Source: Prosthecobacter sp.
Lineage (GTDB): Bacteria > Verrucomicrobiota > Verrucomicrobiia > Verrucomicrobiales > Verrucomicrobiaceae
Length of the DNA stretch: 49,040 bases
Reading direction: 5' to 3'
Assembly: GCF_029946185.1 (NCBI RefSeq)
Contig: NZ_JAQSEA010000114.1
Span: 1 to 49,040, forward strand
A program made the translations under genes and the position numbers. Position 1 is the stretch's first letter. Each line of letters begins with the position of its first letter. Under the pieces are notes generated by a model that did no database searches, was not told the origin of the DNA, and saw nothing but the letters and a program-made list of their open reading frames with translations. Of this stretch, positions 8,003 to 16,713 are shown piece after piece.

Positions 8003-10471
8003 CTATTTGGCGTGCACCTCGCTGACGCTGCGGATGGCGGTAATGAGTTCGCGGAGGTCGATGGGCTTCACCAGATGTTCGGAGAAGCCCGCTTCACGGC
8101 TGCGACGCATGTCTTCCTCCATGCCGTAGCCGCTCATGGCGATGCCGGGGATGCCACGCAGGGCGCTGGCCCGACGCATGATGTCATAGCCGCTGCCGTC
8201 CGGCAGACCAAGATCGCTCACGAGGAGATCAAACGACTCCTGCTCCAACAATTTGATGGCGCTGCTTACATCTGAGGCCTGCGTGACCGTGACTCCCGCT
8301 CTGACCAACTGTCGGCTCAGGATGCGCGCAGTGTCCGCGTGATCCTCCACCAGCAGGAGCTTTAGAGGCGGCAGCGTGATGCTTGGCTGGGGGGACATCA
8401 GGCGTATTTTTGCCGTGGTCGTCATCGTCTTGGATGGCAGTTCAATAATGAACGTGGCCCCTTGACCCACGCCAGCGCTCTCAGCGCGGATGGACCCGTG
8501 ATGCAGCTCCATCAACGCCTTGCAGATGGCAAGCCCCAGCCCCAGTCCGCCAAACTGCCGGGTGATTTTGGTGCCGCCCTGCTCAAAGGCGTTGAACACA
8601 TGCGGCAGACGTTCCGCAGGAATGCCGATGCCAGGATCCTGCACCCTCACCTCGCAGAAGCCATCATTGCGCCGGAGAGTGCTCACCTGAATGACGCCAC
8701 TTTCGGGGGTGAATTTAATGGCATTTTTCAGCACATTCCACAGCACCTGCTGCAGACGCGCAGAATCGGCGGCGACCATGCCCGCTTCGCCATCAAGCTC
8801 GACCTCGAGAAAGACAAGCTGCTCGCTTAACTGCGGAGAGCAGATGCTGGATACCTGACGGACGATCTCATTGAGATCCACCGCTTCGATGTCCAGGGTG
8901 AGCTTGCCGCTGGTGATGCGGCTGAGATCGAGCAGGTCATCAATGAGGCGGATTTCCAGCTCAATGTTGCGCTTCATCGTCCGCAGGTCGTCGCGTGCCT
9001 CGGGGAGCAGAGTGGCCTCCTGCTCCAATGCGGCCAGCGTGAGCAGCACGGGAGTGAGCGGTGTGCGCAGTTCGTGGCTTAGCACCGCGAGAAAGCGGTC
9101 CTTGCTCTGGTTCGCGAGTTCTGCGGCGTCTTTGGCATCCCGCAGCAGGCTTTCAGTTCGCTTCAGTTCGGTGATGTCCAGCAGCATGTTCACTGCGCCG
9201 GTCATGATGCCATCGGCATCGAAGATTGGATTTGGACAAGGCAGCACATGCCGGCGGGTTTTATCCGGCCGCTCGACGACGATTTCGTCCTCCTGCACCG
9301 CCCTGCCACTGTGCAAGGTACGGGCCATGGGGCTGTGGATGAGTTCCATGGGGGAGCCGTCCGCATTGTAGATGCGCCATGAGCCGCACCACAAATCCTT
9401 GCCGATCTCCGGCTCGCGTCCCCAGAGCTCAGCCGCCGCCGCATTGTAGAGCTGGATGCGTCCCTCACAGTCACAGGTGTAAACGGCTGCAGGCAGGGAC
9501 TGAATCAAACTACGGAATTTCTCTTCGCTCGCACTCAGCGCGGCCTCGGCACGACGGCGCTCGGTGACATCCGTGTTGGTTTCGAGGATGGATGCCGAGC
9601 GGCCCTGGGGATCGCGATCCAGCACCCAGCGCGCGCTGTCGATGATGACGGAGCCGTCTTTCCGCATGTGCTTGAGCTCACCGGTCCAGCGGCCATCCTG
9701 TTGCAACTGCTCCAGGATCTGTGCGAGAGGCTGGGGAAATTTCGTGCGCAGCAGTTCGTGCTTGAGCCGCCCCAATGCTTCTTCACGGGTGAAGCCATAG
9801 GAAGCCTCAGCCCCCTGACTCCAGTAGGTGATGCGGTTGCTCGCATCGCACACGAAGATGGCATCAGCGCTGAGGTCCAGCAGCCGCGACTGCTCCGCCA
9901 GCCGGTCTTCTGTGTGCCTGCGCTCGGTGATATCACGGATGGTCGCCAGCGAGCCGATGACGCGGTCATCGGCACCGTTCAGGCGGATCACCGCAGACTC
10001 GACATGGATTTTTTCACCGTTGCGTTTGATGTGGATGCTTTCACCGCGCCAGCACCCTTCGTTTTGAAGGGCGGCGGCCGCTGCCGCCTCCACCTCAGGG
10101 CTTGCCCACTGCGTGGTCCAAAGATCATGCAGATTGCGACCCAAGGCCGCGGATGCGGTGATGCCGTACTGCTTTTCGGCAGCGGCGTTGAGATAGGTCA
10201 CGTGCTGGTCCTGATCCAGCGCGACGACGGAGTCACTGATTTGAGAGAGAATGTCTCCGCGAAACTGGTTCGCTTCAGTCTCGGTGCCCTGCAACGTGAA
10301 AATCTGCGTTCCTGACTCCCCCTGCACCACGAGGGCGTCCACCTCGCCATTGTGAATGGCGCGCAGAGTCTCCTCCGCTTCTTCTAACCGGGCACGCAGC
10401 TCCGCATTCGCGGCCCGCAGTTCTTCCACCTCAGTGTGCGGATTGGGTGCCTGACTGGAACTTTGGCTCAT
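8003..10471 (-). CDS. Soluble hybrid histidine kinase, three PAS domains, HK and REC; kai operon output candidate
   Basis: 822 residues, ATG at 10471 overlapping the stop of the preceding kaiB by 4 bases (ATGA). An N-terminal coiled coil (about 12-40) is followed by PAS domains at about 70-185, 190-310 and 318-438. HisKA has the H-box [15 protein letters not shown] (His466). HATPase_c has N-box NVLKNAIKF (Asn583), G1 DPGIGIPAERLP and G2 GGLGLGLAICKAL. The C-terminal receiver (about 703-818) has Asp753, Ser780 and Lys802. The PAS domains lack visible haem or flavin signatures. No membrane segment is seen. Translational coupling to kaiC and two kaiB genes suggests that it receives the Kai signal, as SasA does in cyanobacteria; unlike SasA it has no KaiB-like domain of its own. 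Confidence 0.9.
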   Translation of the reverse strand: MSQSSSQAPNPHTEVEELRAANAELRARLEEAEETLRAIHNGEVDALVVQGESGTQIFTLQGTETEANQFRGDILSQISDSVVALDQDQHVTYLNAAAEKQYGITASAALGRNLHDLWTTQWASPEVEAAAAAALQNEGCWRGESIHIKRNGEKIHVESAVIRLNGADDRVIGSLATIRDITERRHTEDRLAEQSRLLDLSADAIFVCDASNRITYWSQGAEASYGFTREEALGRLKHELLRTKFPQPLAQILEQLQQDGRWTGELKHMRKDGSVIIDSARWVLDRDPQGRSASILETNTDVTERRRAEAALSASEEKFRSLIQSLPAAVYTCDCEGRIQLYNAAAAELWGREPEIGKDLWCGSWRIYNADGSPMELIHSPMARTLHSGRAVQEDEIVVERPDKTRRHVLPCPNPIFDADGIMTGAVNMLLDITELKRTESLLRDAKDAAELANQSKDRFLAVLSHELRTPLTPVLLTLAALEQEATLLPEARDDLRTMKRNIELEIRLIDDLLDLSRITSGKLTLDIEAVDLNEIVRQVSSICSPQLSEQLVFLEVELDGEAGMVAADSARLQQVLWNVLKNAIKFTPESGVIQVSTLRRNDGFCEVRVQDPGIGIPAERLPHVFNAFEQGGTKITRQFGGLGLGLAICKALMELHHGSIRAESAGVGQGATFIIELPSKTMTTTAKIRLMSPQPSITLPPLKLLLVEDHADTARILSRQLVRAGVTVTQASDVSSAIKLLEQESFDLLVSDLGLPDGSGYDIMRRASALRGIPGIAMSGYGMEEDMRRSREAGFSEHLVKPIDLRELITAIRSVSEVHAK

Positions 10472-10833
10472 GACTTCGGCGACAGTGTTTCTCCTGCTTT
10501 GCGCAAATCAAGTCCGAGCAGGATGCGTTCCGTCTGCGACATGTCGCCAATGAAGCGGCGCAGCGGCAAGGGCAGCTTCTTGATCAAGGTCGGCGCGGCG
10601 ATGATCTGCTCCCCGGCGGCGAGCGTGGGATTCTGAGCGATGTCCACGACCTCAAGGTCATAGCGACCTTCCAGATGGTCCTCGCAGATCTTGCGGATGC
10701 GAACGATGGCCTTGGTGGAAAGCGGCGTATGGCCGGTGATGTAGAGCCGCAGAATGTAGCGGCTTTGATCTTGTACCGAGACTTCCTTGAGAAAGTCCTC
10801 GGCACTCTCGGCAATGGGTAGCTGCTTTCTCAT
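10468..10833 (-). CDS. kaiB: KaiB-family protein (second copy in operon)
   Basis: 121 residues from ATG at 10833. The KaiB/thioredoxin-like domain spans about 25-110: ILRLYITGHTPLSTKAI, then EVVDIAQNPTLAAGEQ, IAAPTLIKKLPLPLRRFIGD and ILLGLDL. These align with KaiB segments (LYVAG-N-T, VIDVLKNPQLAEEDKI, TPTL, IGDLS, GLDL). The N-terminus is about 20 residues longer than in the first copy, and DIAQNP replaces DLLKTP. It starts 13 bases after the first kaiB and overlaps the kinase start by 4 bases. In cyanobacteria KaiB binds the KaiC CI ring after a fold switch; whether this divergent copy does so is unknown. Confidence 0.88.
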   Translation of the reverse strand: MRKQLPIAESAEDFLKEVSVQDQSRYILRLYITGHTPLSTKAIVRIRKICEDHLEGRYDLEVVDIAQNPTLAAGEQIIAAPTLIKKLPLPLRRFIGDMSQTERILLGLDLRKAGETLSPKS

Positions 10834-10846
10834 CAGGCGGAAGGCT

Positions 10847-11161
10847 TCAAGGTTGGACTGGCTGCACGTCAAGCCCCACGAGTACACTCTCCTCGTTGGA
10901 AAGATCGCCAATGATTTTTTTGATGGGGTGCGGCAAGCGGCGTACGAGGGTGGGCACGGCGAGAATCTGATCTCCTGCGGCGAGCTGCGGAGTCTTGAGC
11001 AGATCAATGACCTCAATGCGATACTGTCCCGCCAGATGAACTTCGCAGATACGCCGCAAATTGGTCAATGCGGCCACAGATTTGCTGGTATGACCGGCCA
11101 CGTAGAGCCGCAGCTCGAAAGCGGCCACCGGCGGCTTGCTGGGTGTAGCGGGAGTTTTCAT
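10847..11161 (-). CDS. kaiB: KaiB-family protein (first copy in operon)
   Basis: 104 residues, a typical KaiB length. Motifs in order are [59 protein letters not shown] and VLVGLDV, closely matching canonical KaiB. The start codon overlaps the kaiC stop (ATGA), so translation is probably coupled to kaiC. Of the two kaiB copies this is the more canonical and the better candidate for KaiC binding. No kaiA is seen in the window. Confidence 0.92.
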   Translation of the reverse strand: MKTPATPSKPPVAAFELRLYVAGHTSKSVAALTNLRRICEVHLAGQYRIEVIDLLKTPQLAAGDQILAVPTLVRRLPHPIKKIIGDLSNEESVLVGLDVQPVQP

Positions 11162-12900
11162 GAGTTCTTTCGGGTTGGGCGGCTGCCGCCTTTGCCGCTG
11201 CGCAGGGCTGCCAGCTCCTTGGAGTTTTGCAGCGCGTCTTTTTCCTGCAGTCGCTCCTGCGCGATGACGAAATTCACCTCCGCCCCCTCGGCATCACTCT
11301 CGGCCTGGAGCATGGCAATCTGAGCTTCGATGGCTTTGCGCTTGCCGGCCAGCTGGCGCAGCTTGCGTTCATGGTTCTGGCCGCGCAGCGTGCTGGCGGC
11401 GAGCTCCTGCGCCTCCTGCATCTCGCGTGTGCTGCCGGTCAGCACACCGGCAGCTCCGACATAGACGTCCACCAGATCAATGCCCGCGTCACTCAGCAGG
11501 AATTCACGCACCTGGTTGGAGTGACTCATGCCGCGTGCTTTCAGGACATAGAGAGTACGGTTGTGCTCTCCGTTAAGTTCGCTGTTGCGCAGCAGCAGCC
11601 AGACATCCATGAGCGAAGAGACACCTATCTGCGAATCTTCGGGTGAAGACCTCAGTCCGCCTCCGGTGGTGAGACTGGTGAAAAAGGCGGTGATCTGCCG
11701 CTGTTTCAAAAAGTCGATCAGCCGCATGAGCGTCGGCTTCACGGCACTCTCGTTGGTTTCAAAACTGAGATTGCTAATGGGGTCCACCGCAACCACTGAA
11801 GGCCGAAATTCACAGACTGCGTCATGCATCATCACCAGATGCTGCTCCAGCCCCTGAAGAGTGGGGCGGGAGGAATGAATCTGGAGCAGCCCCCGCTGCA
11901 CATGCTTGTCCAGGTCAATGCCAATGGAGCGCATGTTACGCACGATCTGAGCCGCGGACTCTTCATAAGCAAACAACAGCGCGCGCTCGCCACGCTGGCA
12001 GGCTGCCTCGACAAACTTGGCGGCAATGCTGCTTTTTCCGGTGCCTGGAGTACCGGAAATCAGCACGCTGCTGCCACGGAAAACGCCCTTGCCTCCTAGC
12101 ATCTCATCCAGCCGGGCAACGCCCGTGGAGAGACGCTGCGTCGGTGCCTCATGGTCCAGCCGCAGCGAGGTGATCGGCAGCACTGAGATGCCATGCGCGG
12201 AGATCAGGAAGGGATATTCATTCATCCCATGCGTCGTGCCGCGATATTTCAGCACCCGCAGGAGGCGCGTGGAAATCTGCTCCTCGACGCGGTGGTCGAG
12301 AATGATCACACAGTCAGCCACATACTCCTCCAGGCCATACCGTGTGACGGAAGAATCGCCACGCTCACCGGTGATGACCGCGGTCACGCCACGGTCCTTC
12401 AGCCAGCGAAACAGGCGGCGTAGTTCGGCGCGCAGGATGGAGTGATTCGGCAGTCCGGCGAAGAGAGCCTCGATGGTGTCCAGCACCACGCGCTTTGCCC
12501 CGATGGAGTCGATGGCGTGACCGAGGCGGATGAACAGCCCGTCGAGATTGTACTCACCGGTCTCCTCGAATTCACTGCGCTCAATGTGCACGTGATCCAG
12601 CACGATTTTTTTCTGTGCCACGAGTTTATCGAGATCAAAGCCCAGCGAGCGGACATTGGCCGCCAGCTCAGAGGCGCTCTCTTCAAACATCATGCACACG
12701 CCGGGCTCGCCATACTTCATGGCGCCGCGAATCAGAAACTCCAGAGCCAGCATGGTCTTGCCGCAGCCCGCACCACCGCAGACGAGAGTGGGGCGTCCCT
12801 GCGGGAGGCCGCCCAGAGTGATCTCATCCAGTCCTTGGATGCCGGTAAGGGTTTTTGGCAACGTCTGGGCGGGTGCTGCAGGCTTTGCTTTTCGCTTCAT
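11158..12900 (-). CDS. kaiC: KaiC-family double-RecA ATPase
   Basis: 580 residues from ATG at 12900; a frame extension to 12930 is possible. The CI domain has Walker A GGAGCGKT (42-49), catalytic Glu-Glu 73-74 and [21 protein letters not shown]. The CII domain has Walker A GTPGTGKS (283-290) and Glu-Glu 313-314. The cyanobacterial Ser-Thr phosphosite region is represented by [16 protein letters not shown], with Ser428-Ser429 at the equivalent place; a Ser-Ser pair is common in non-cyanobacterial KaiC. After the CII domain (about residue 500 on) there is a long Glu/Lys/Ala-rich coiled-coil tail in place of the short KaiA-binding tail. It is first in the operon kaiC-kaiB-kaiB-kinase. Function is probably ATP-dependent timing or stress signalling; a true circadian role is not shown. 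Confidence 0.93.
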   Translation of the reverse strand: MKRKAKPAAPAQTLPKTLTGIQGLDEITLGGLPQGRPTLVCGGAGCGKTMLALEFLIRGAMKYGEPGVCMMFEESASELAANVRSLGFDLDKLVAQKKIVLDHVHIERSEFEETGEYNLDGLFIRLGHAIDSIGAKRVVLDTIEALFAGLPNHSILRAELRRLFRWLKDRGVTAVITGERGDSSVTRYGLEEYVADCVIILDHRVEEQISTRLLRVLKYRGTTHGMNEYPFLISAHGISVLPITSLRLDHEAPTQRLSTGVARLDEMLGGKGVFRGSSVLISGTPGTGKSSIAAKFVEAACQRGERALLFAYEESAAQIVRNMRSIGIDLDKHVQRGLLQIHSSRPTLQGLEQHLVMMHDAVCEFRPSVVAVDPISNLSFETNESAVKPTLMRLIDFLKQRQITAFFTSLTTGGGLRSSPEDSQIGVSSLMDVWLLLRNSELNGEHNRTLYVLKARGMSHSNQVREFLLSDAGIDLVDVYVGAAGVLTGSTREMQEAQELAASTLRGQNHERKLRQLAGKRKAIEAQIAMLQAESDAEGAEVNFVIAQERLQEKDALQNSKELAALRSGKGGSRPTRKNS

Positions 12901-12916
12901 GGTGAGTGTGCTCGAT

Positions 12917-12922
12917 ATTATA
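12917..12922 (-). promoter_or_regulatory. Possible -10 element of the kai operon
   Basis: TATAAT on the minus strand lies 16 bases before the kaiC ATG, which would give a very short leader. No good -35 hexamer is seen at 16-18 bases upstream, so this is a weak call. Confidence 0.35.
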
Positions 12923-13086
12923 GGGTTCAATCTGGTGTCCGACGAGACCTAGCCGGAGGCCGCCCGGATCGTTTAAACTGCGGCGAAGGCGCAGCAGTGC
13001 GCACGTGATGGATGGGGCCGAATCTTGTGATGGCTTTAGTCTTTGCCATGGCAGTGAACGATTGATTTTGGTGTTACTAAAATCGT

Positions 13087-13155
13087 ATCAGGCCACATCC
13101 TGATTGCAATGTCAGGCGAATTTCAATCAGGGTATCCCTGAGGCTTGCGACCTGA
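13087..13155. promoter_or_regulatory. Cluster of TCAGG/CCTGA half-sites upstream of the kai operon
   Basis: Six half-sites occur within 69 bases, at 13088, 13099, 13112, 13127, 13137 and 13151. They include the palindrome ATCAGG-CCACAT-CCTGAT (13087-13104) and the palindrome TCAGGG-TAT-CCCTGA (13127-13141). The cluster lies in the 378-base gap between the DUF883 gene end and kaiC, 187-255 bases upstream of the kaiC start. Nothing else in the gap looks coding. A dimeric regulator binding here is inference. Confidence 0.45.
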
Positions 13156-13278
13156 GTGTTGAACCAGAATCAGCCCATGAAGAAGCGGGGACGGTGTGCC
13201 TGCGTTTGCCAAGCCCATTTCATCTTGCTTCCCAGTGCCCCGCAGAGTCAGGACCACATGCGGTGATGTGCTGAGCGG

Positions 13279-13614
13279 CTACCGTTTCGAGGCCTGCCCC
13301 AACAAGCCGGTGATCACAAGGCCGACGGCAAAGGCGACACCCACGGCTTTCAACGGATGAGCGAGAACCCAGCGAGCGGTTTGATCGTATTGCGCAGAAG
13401 CGTAGCGCTCCGCCTGCGAGACCTGCTGGGAGAGACGCTCACGGGTCTCCTGGACGGCGTCGCGTGCATAAGCGCTGGCGCGGCGTGCGACTTCCAACGT
13501 GGGATCCACCACCTGCTGGCGGGCCACTTTCATCGTATCATCTGCGAGGATTCGGACATCTTTCTTGAGAGTTTCCGCAGTGAGGTTTTCGGGCGCAAAA
13601 AATGAAGTTCTCAT
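13279..13614 (-). CDS. DUF883/YqjD-ElaB-like membrane-anchored protein
   Basis: 111 residues, ATG at 13614. The protein is helical and charged, with an Ala/Arg/Gln-rich amphipathic middle (about 40-80), and ends in the single hydrophobic segment AVGVAFAVGLVITGLL before a basic tail. This is the layout of the DUF883 family (YqjD, ElaB), C-tail-anchored inner-membrane proteins that bind ribosomes in stationary-phase E. coli. It is 57 bases downstream of, and co-directional with, the DUF892 gene, so the two probably form an operon. A related protein is at 40155-40478. Confidence 0.75.
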   Translation of the reverse strand: MRTSFFAPENLTAETLKKDVRILADDTMKVARQQVVDPTLEVARRASAYARDAVQETRERLSQQVSQAERYASAQYDQTARWVLAHPLKAVGVAFAVGLVITGLLGQASKR

Positions 13615-13671
13615 GATGTGTGGAGTGTATGTTACACCGTTAAATCGTTTTTCATTGGCATCGCGGCCCTC

Positions 13672-14289
13672 TCAAATCACGTCTCCATGCTGAAGAGAAA
13701 TCCCAGGCAGACTGAACTCGCTGCTGCCCATAAGGCGCATCGCGGCAAGGAATGGGCCTTGGAATGCAGATGTGGCACGTTTTGACATAGCCGCATCCAC
13801 CGTGCGGCGTTTCATTACGGATTTCGCCAGCCTGGTCAGACTGGCATCAAGTGCTTTTTGTTTGCGCAGATTCTCCTTGAGCAGGAGTTCCACATCCTCA
13901 AGCCCAAGACGGGAGGCAAGCATGGTGGCGAGTTCGGACTTCTCCACCTCATAGCAGATGAACTGACGGGCGGCGGAGATCAAGCAGACGTCATAGGTCT
14001 CGTTCCTGGCATGCGCATTGAGAAGGCTCTCACGAGCTTCGCCTTCGACCAGTTGCTTCAACCCTTCGCATCTCGGACCATCCAGTTCTTTTCCCACCAA
14101 CTTAGCAATACGCTCAAGCCTTCCGACCTGCTCCCCGCTTTCTTCCAAACGCGTATTGAACATGTCTCGCAGTTTCGGATGACAGGCTGCCTGGGCCATT
14201 TTCGTCAAAATTTTGATCAATTGTTTTTCAGTGCTGCAAAGGCTCCGCAGTTCCTGCTGTAAAAGATCTTTGAGAATATTGGATTTCAT
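13672..14289 (-). CDS. DUF892 (YciF-type) ferritin-like protein
   Basis: 205 residues from ATG at 14289; an in-frame upstream start at 14307 is possible. The N-terminal segment LKDLLQQELRSLCSTEKQLI and later helices (PKLRDMFNTRLEESGEQVGR; ISAARQFICYEVEKSELAT) match the DUF892 pattern of a ferritin-like bundle with repeated Glu-x-x-Gln/Glu helices. YciF structures bind metal in a four-helix bundle. The C-terminal 40 residues are extra. It is followed by the DUF883 gene, and is a second DUF892-type protein besides 6535-7170. Both families are stress-induced in enterobacteria, which fits the gene content here. Confidence 0.8.
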   Translation of the reverse strand: MKSNILKDLLQQELRSLCSTEKQLIKILTKMAQAACHPKLRDMFNTRLEESGEQVGRLERIAKLVGKELDGPRCEGLKQLVEGEARESLLNAHARNETYDVCLISAARQFICYEVEKSELATMLASRLGLEDVELLLKENLRKQKALDASLTRLAKSVMKRRTVDAAMSKRATSAFQGPFLAAMRLMGSSEFSLPGISLQHGDVI

Positions 14290-14484
14290 GCCCGGTATTA
14301 TCGACACATATGGAATGGCCGGATGTATGGAGCTTGAGCGAGTTGAATCGATCCTGCTTACAAGCGAAATTCAGCCATGCACCGGCAGTGGAAGTCATCT
14401 GTTCTAAACTTCCGATTTCTACGCTTAATCGCCCCTCCATCCCCGATAGAAGGATGCGATCACATCCTGATCCTCCACACTGCC

Positions 14485-16143
14485 ATGAGCCTCTCCTTAA
14501 AACCTGCCAATCTGAAACGTTACCGCGATCTGCTGATGCTGTTCTATAAATATGGCCACGGCGATCTCGTCAAAAACGCGCCGGTGATTGATGATCCTTT
14601 GCCCCATGCTCAGACGCCGCCGATGCCACTGGAAGCACGCGCGCTAGCCGACGATATTGAAAAACTCGGCCCCACGTACATCAAGCTCGCGCAGCTTCTT
14701 TCCACACGCTCGGACTTTGTACCACAGGGCTACATGGATGCACTTTCCCGACTGCAGGATCATGTGGAGCCATTTTCGTTTGAGCAGGTGCAGGCCATCG
14801 TTTCCATGGAAATAGGCGCACGTCTTTCGAAAGCATTTATCGAGTTTGATCCAACCCCCATCGCGGCGGCTTCTCTAGGACAGGTGCACCGGGCAGTGCT
14901 ACGCGGCGGCCAGCAGGTGGTGGTCAAGGTACAGCGTCCGGAGGCACGACAGAATGTGTCTGAGGATCTCGAGGCCATGACCGAACTCGCAGCCTTTATG
15001 GACGCGCACACAGATCTGGGGCGTCGTTATGGGCTGGTTCAAATCGTCGAGGAACTGCGCAAATCACTGCTCCGTGAACTCGACTACCGGTTGGAGGCCA
15101 TGAACCTGCTGCTGATGCGCAAGCATCTGGGGGCCTATGAGCACATCCTGGTCCCGGCCCCCGTGGAAGACTATTCATCCGGCCGTGTGCTGACGATGGA
15201 GCACGTCACCGGTCAAAAAATCACCAAGTTCAGTCCGCTTATCCGTGTGGAGATTGATGGCGATGCACTGGCCGAAGAATTGTTTCAGGCATACCTGCAC
15301 CAAATTTTGATGGTCGGGGTTTTCCATGCCGATCCGCATCCGGGTAACATTTTTTTAACCGATGATCGCCGCATTGCCCTTCTCGATCTAGGCATGGTCG
15401 GGCGAGTCGGTAACAACATGCAGGATCTTCTTCTCAAGCTGCTGCTCGGTATCAGCGAAGGAAATGGAGACCAGGCAGCGGCAGTTGCAGAAAAAATGGG
15501 CGAGCCGGACAAGGACTACGATGCGCTAACCTTCAAGCGCCGCATTGCAGATCTCGTCAGTCAGCAACGGTCTGCGAATTTAAACGATCTTCAAATCGGC
15601 AAGGTGGTTTTGGAGGTGCAGAAAATCGCAGGCGACTGCCATCTGCGTGTGCCGCCGGAGTTTACCCTGTTGGGCAAGACACTGCTCAACCTCGACCTCG
15701 TCGGCCGCACCTTGTCACCGACCTTTGACCCCAATGAGTCGGTGCGCCGCAATTCAGCCAAAATCATGCACGAGCAGGCGCTTAAGAGCTTCTCCTCCGG
15801 CAATCTTTTCGGGCTGATGCTGGAGGCGAAGGAGTTTCTCGAAAAGCTGCCTTCACGTCTCAATCAATTTATGGATCTGGTCTCCACCAACAAATTGCGG
15901 GTTAAGGTGGACACGTTCAATGAAAACCTCATCATCACCAGCCTGCAGAAGATCGCCAATCGCATCACTCTTGGCCTGATCCTTGCCTCATTGATCATTG
16001 GCGCGGCGCTTCTCATGCGGGTAGATACACCTTTCCGCATCTTTGGGTATCCAGGCGTGGCCATGCTGTGCTTCTTTCTGGCCGCCAGCGGCGGACTGGC
16101 GCTGGCTTGGCAAATTGTGCGCAGTGATCAGTCGGATCGATGA
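14485..16143 (+). CDS. UbiB/ABC1/AarF-family atypical kinase
   Basis: 552 residues from ATG at 14485; an in-frame ATG at 14377 is less likely. ABC1 signatures are LGPTYIKLAQLLSTRSDFVP (61-80, the KxGQ region, here K-L-A-Q), the Ala-rich loop AAASLGQVHRA (127-137), VVVKVQRP with the nucleotide-binding Lys, and the catalytic HADPHPGNIF and LLDLGMVG motifs. Two C-terminal membrane segments follow (about 500-520 and 525-548). Family members support ubiquinone or other isoprenoid lipid metabolism through an unusual ATPase activity. The KxGQ glycine is replaced by alanine here. The 24 bases before the ATG include CACATCCTGAT, also seen near the kai operon and the giant kinase. Confidence 0.92.
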   Translation: MSLSLKPANLKRYRDLLMLFYKYGHGDLVKNAPVIDDPLPHAQTPPMPLEARALADDIEKLGPTYIKLAQLLSTRSDFVPQGYMDALSRLQDHVEPFSFEQVQAIVSMEIGARLSKAFIEFDPTPIAAASLGQVHRAVLRGGQQVVVKVQRPEARQNVSEDLEAMTELAAFMDAHTDLGRRYGLVQIVEELRKSLLRELDYRLEAMNLLLMRKHLGAYEHILVPAPVEDYSSGRVLTMEHVTGQKITKFSPLIRVEIDGDALAEELFQAYLHQILMVGVFHADPHPGNIFLTDDRRIALLDLGMVGRVGNNMQDLLLKLLLGISEGNGDQAAAVAEKMGEPDKDYDALTFKRRIADLVSQQRSANLNDLQIGKVVLEVQKIAGDCHLRVPPEFTLLGKTLLNLDLVGRTLSPTFDPNESVRRNSAKIMHEQALKSFSSGNLFGLMLEAKEFLEKLPSRLNQFMDLVSTNKLRVKVDTFNENLIITSLQKIANRITLGLILASLIIGAALLMRVDTPFRIFGYPGVAMLCFFLAASGGLALAWQIVRSDQSDR

Positions 16144-16713
16144 GCAGCGGGTAAGCTCACGTAATACTCACCATTGTTTGTGCGTGCCACTGGTTTGACA
16201 CCCGGCAGTGCAATCCGTGGATGTGCCATGCGCAGAAGTGGTGACAGCACAGCGCCCCCCTCGTCGAAATATGACTGCGGAAGGGGGCGCCAGTTCACGA
16301 TTATTGGCCAAAACGGATGGGTCCGAGAATACCAGTCCCTCTTGAATGCGGTGCGCAGCGAGGAACAGCAGTCTCGCACCAGCGTAGCGATCTCACACTG
16401 CCAGAGGCCAAAAGCTTCGCGCAATGCCCAATTCCCTTTCGACTGCGATTCCTTGAAGTGAGTCACCGCCTCCCCCTTGCAGCATTTTAGCACAAGGAAA
16501 TATCAGCTACGGCCTTCATAGGCCGGTCAACTCACCCACTACTTGAAGGTGGCAACTCATGCAGGCTCGCTCCAAAAGACGCTCCGTTCTGGATACACAC
16601 CCACATCGGACCGCGCCTAGTTCAGACGCTGCCGGAATCCCCGGCAAACAAGTCTATATATGCTTGTTAGGTCACAGTTACGTTGTCTGACAAAAATCGC
16701 GGCGTTGTCTCTC
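16144..16713. other. Intergenic region, no supported gene
   Basis: A 121-codon minus-strand frame (16128-16493) overlaps the end of the UbiB-like gene and has no recognisable motif; the opposite strand is also open over part of it. A small hairpin TGCCGG/CCGGCA at 16630-16646 lies beyond the stop of the repeat protein but has no T-run. I see nothing firmer. Confidence 0.35.

Noticed and set aside
7041-8129. 362-codon plus-strand frame over the sigma gene
   Set aside because: It mirrors ECF sigma copy 1, and the same antisense pattern appears at copy 2.
8003-12900. A cyanobacterial-style circadian clock
   Set aside because: There is no kaiA, no CikA or RpaA, and the host is not cyanobacterial; only a KaiBC-type module can be claimed.
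16128-16493. 121-codon minus-strand frame
   Set aside because: Overlaps the UbiB-like gene end and has no recognisable motif; kept only as a remark on the intergenic region.
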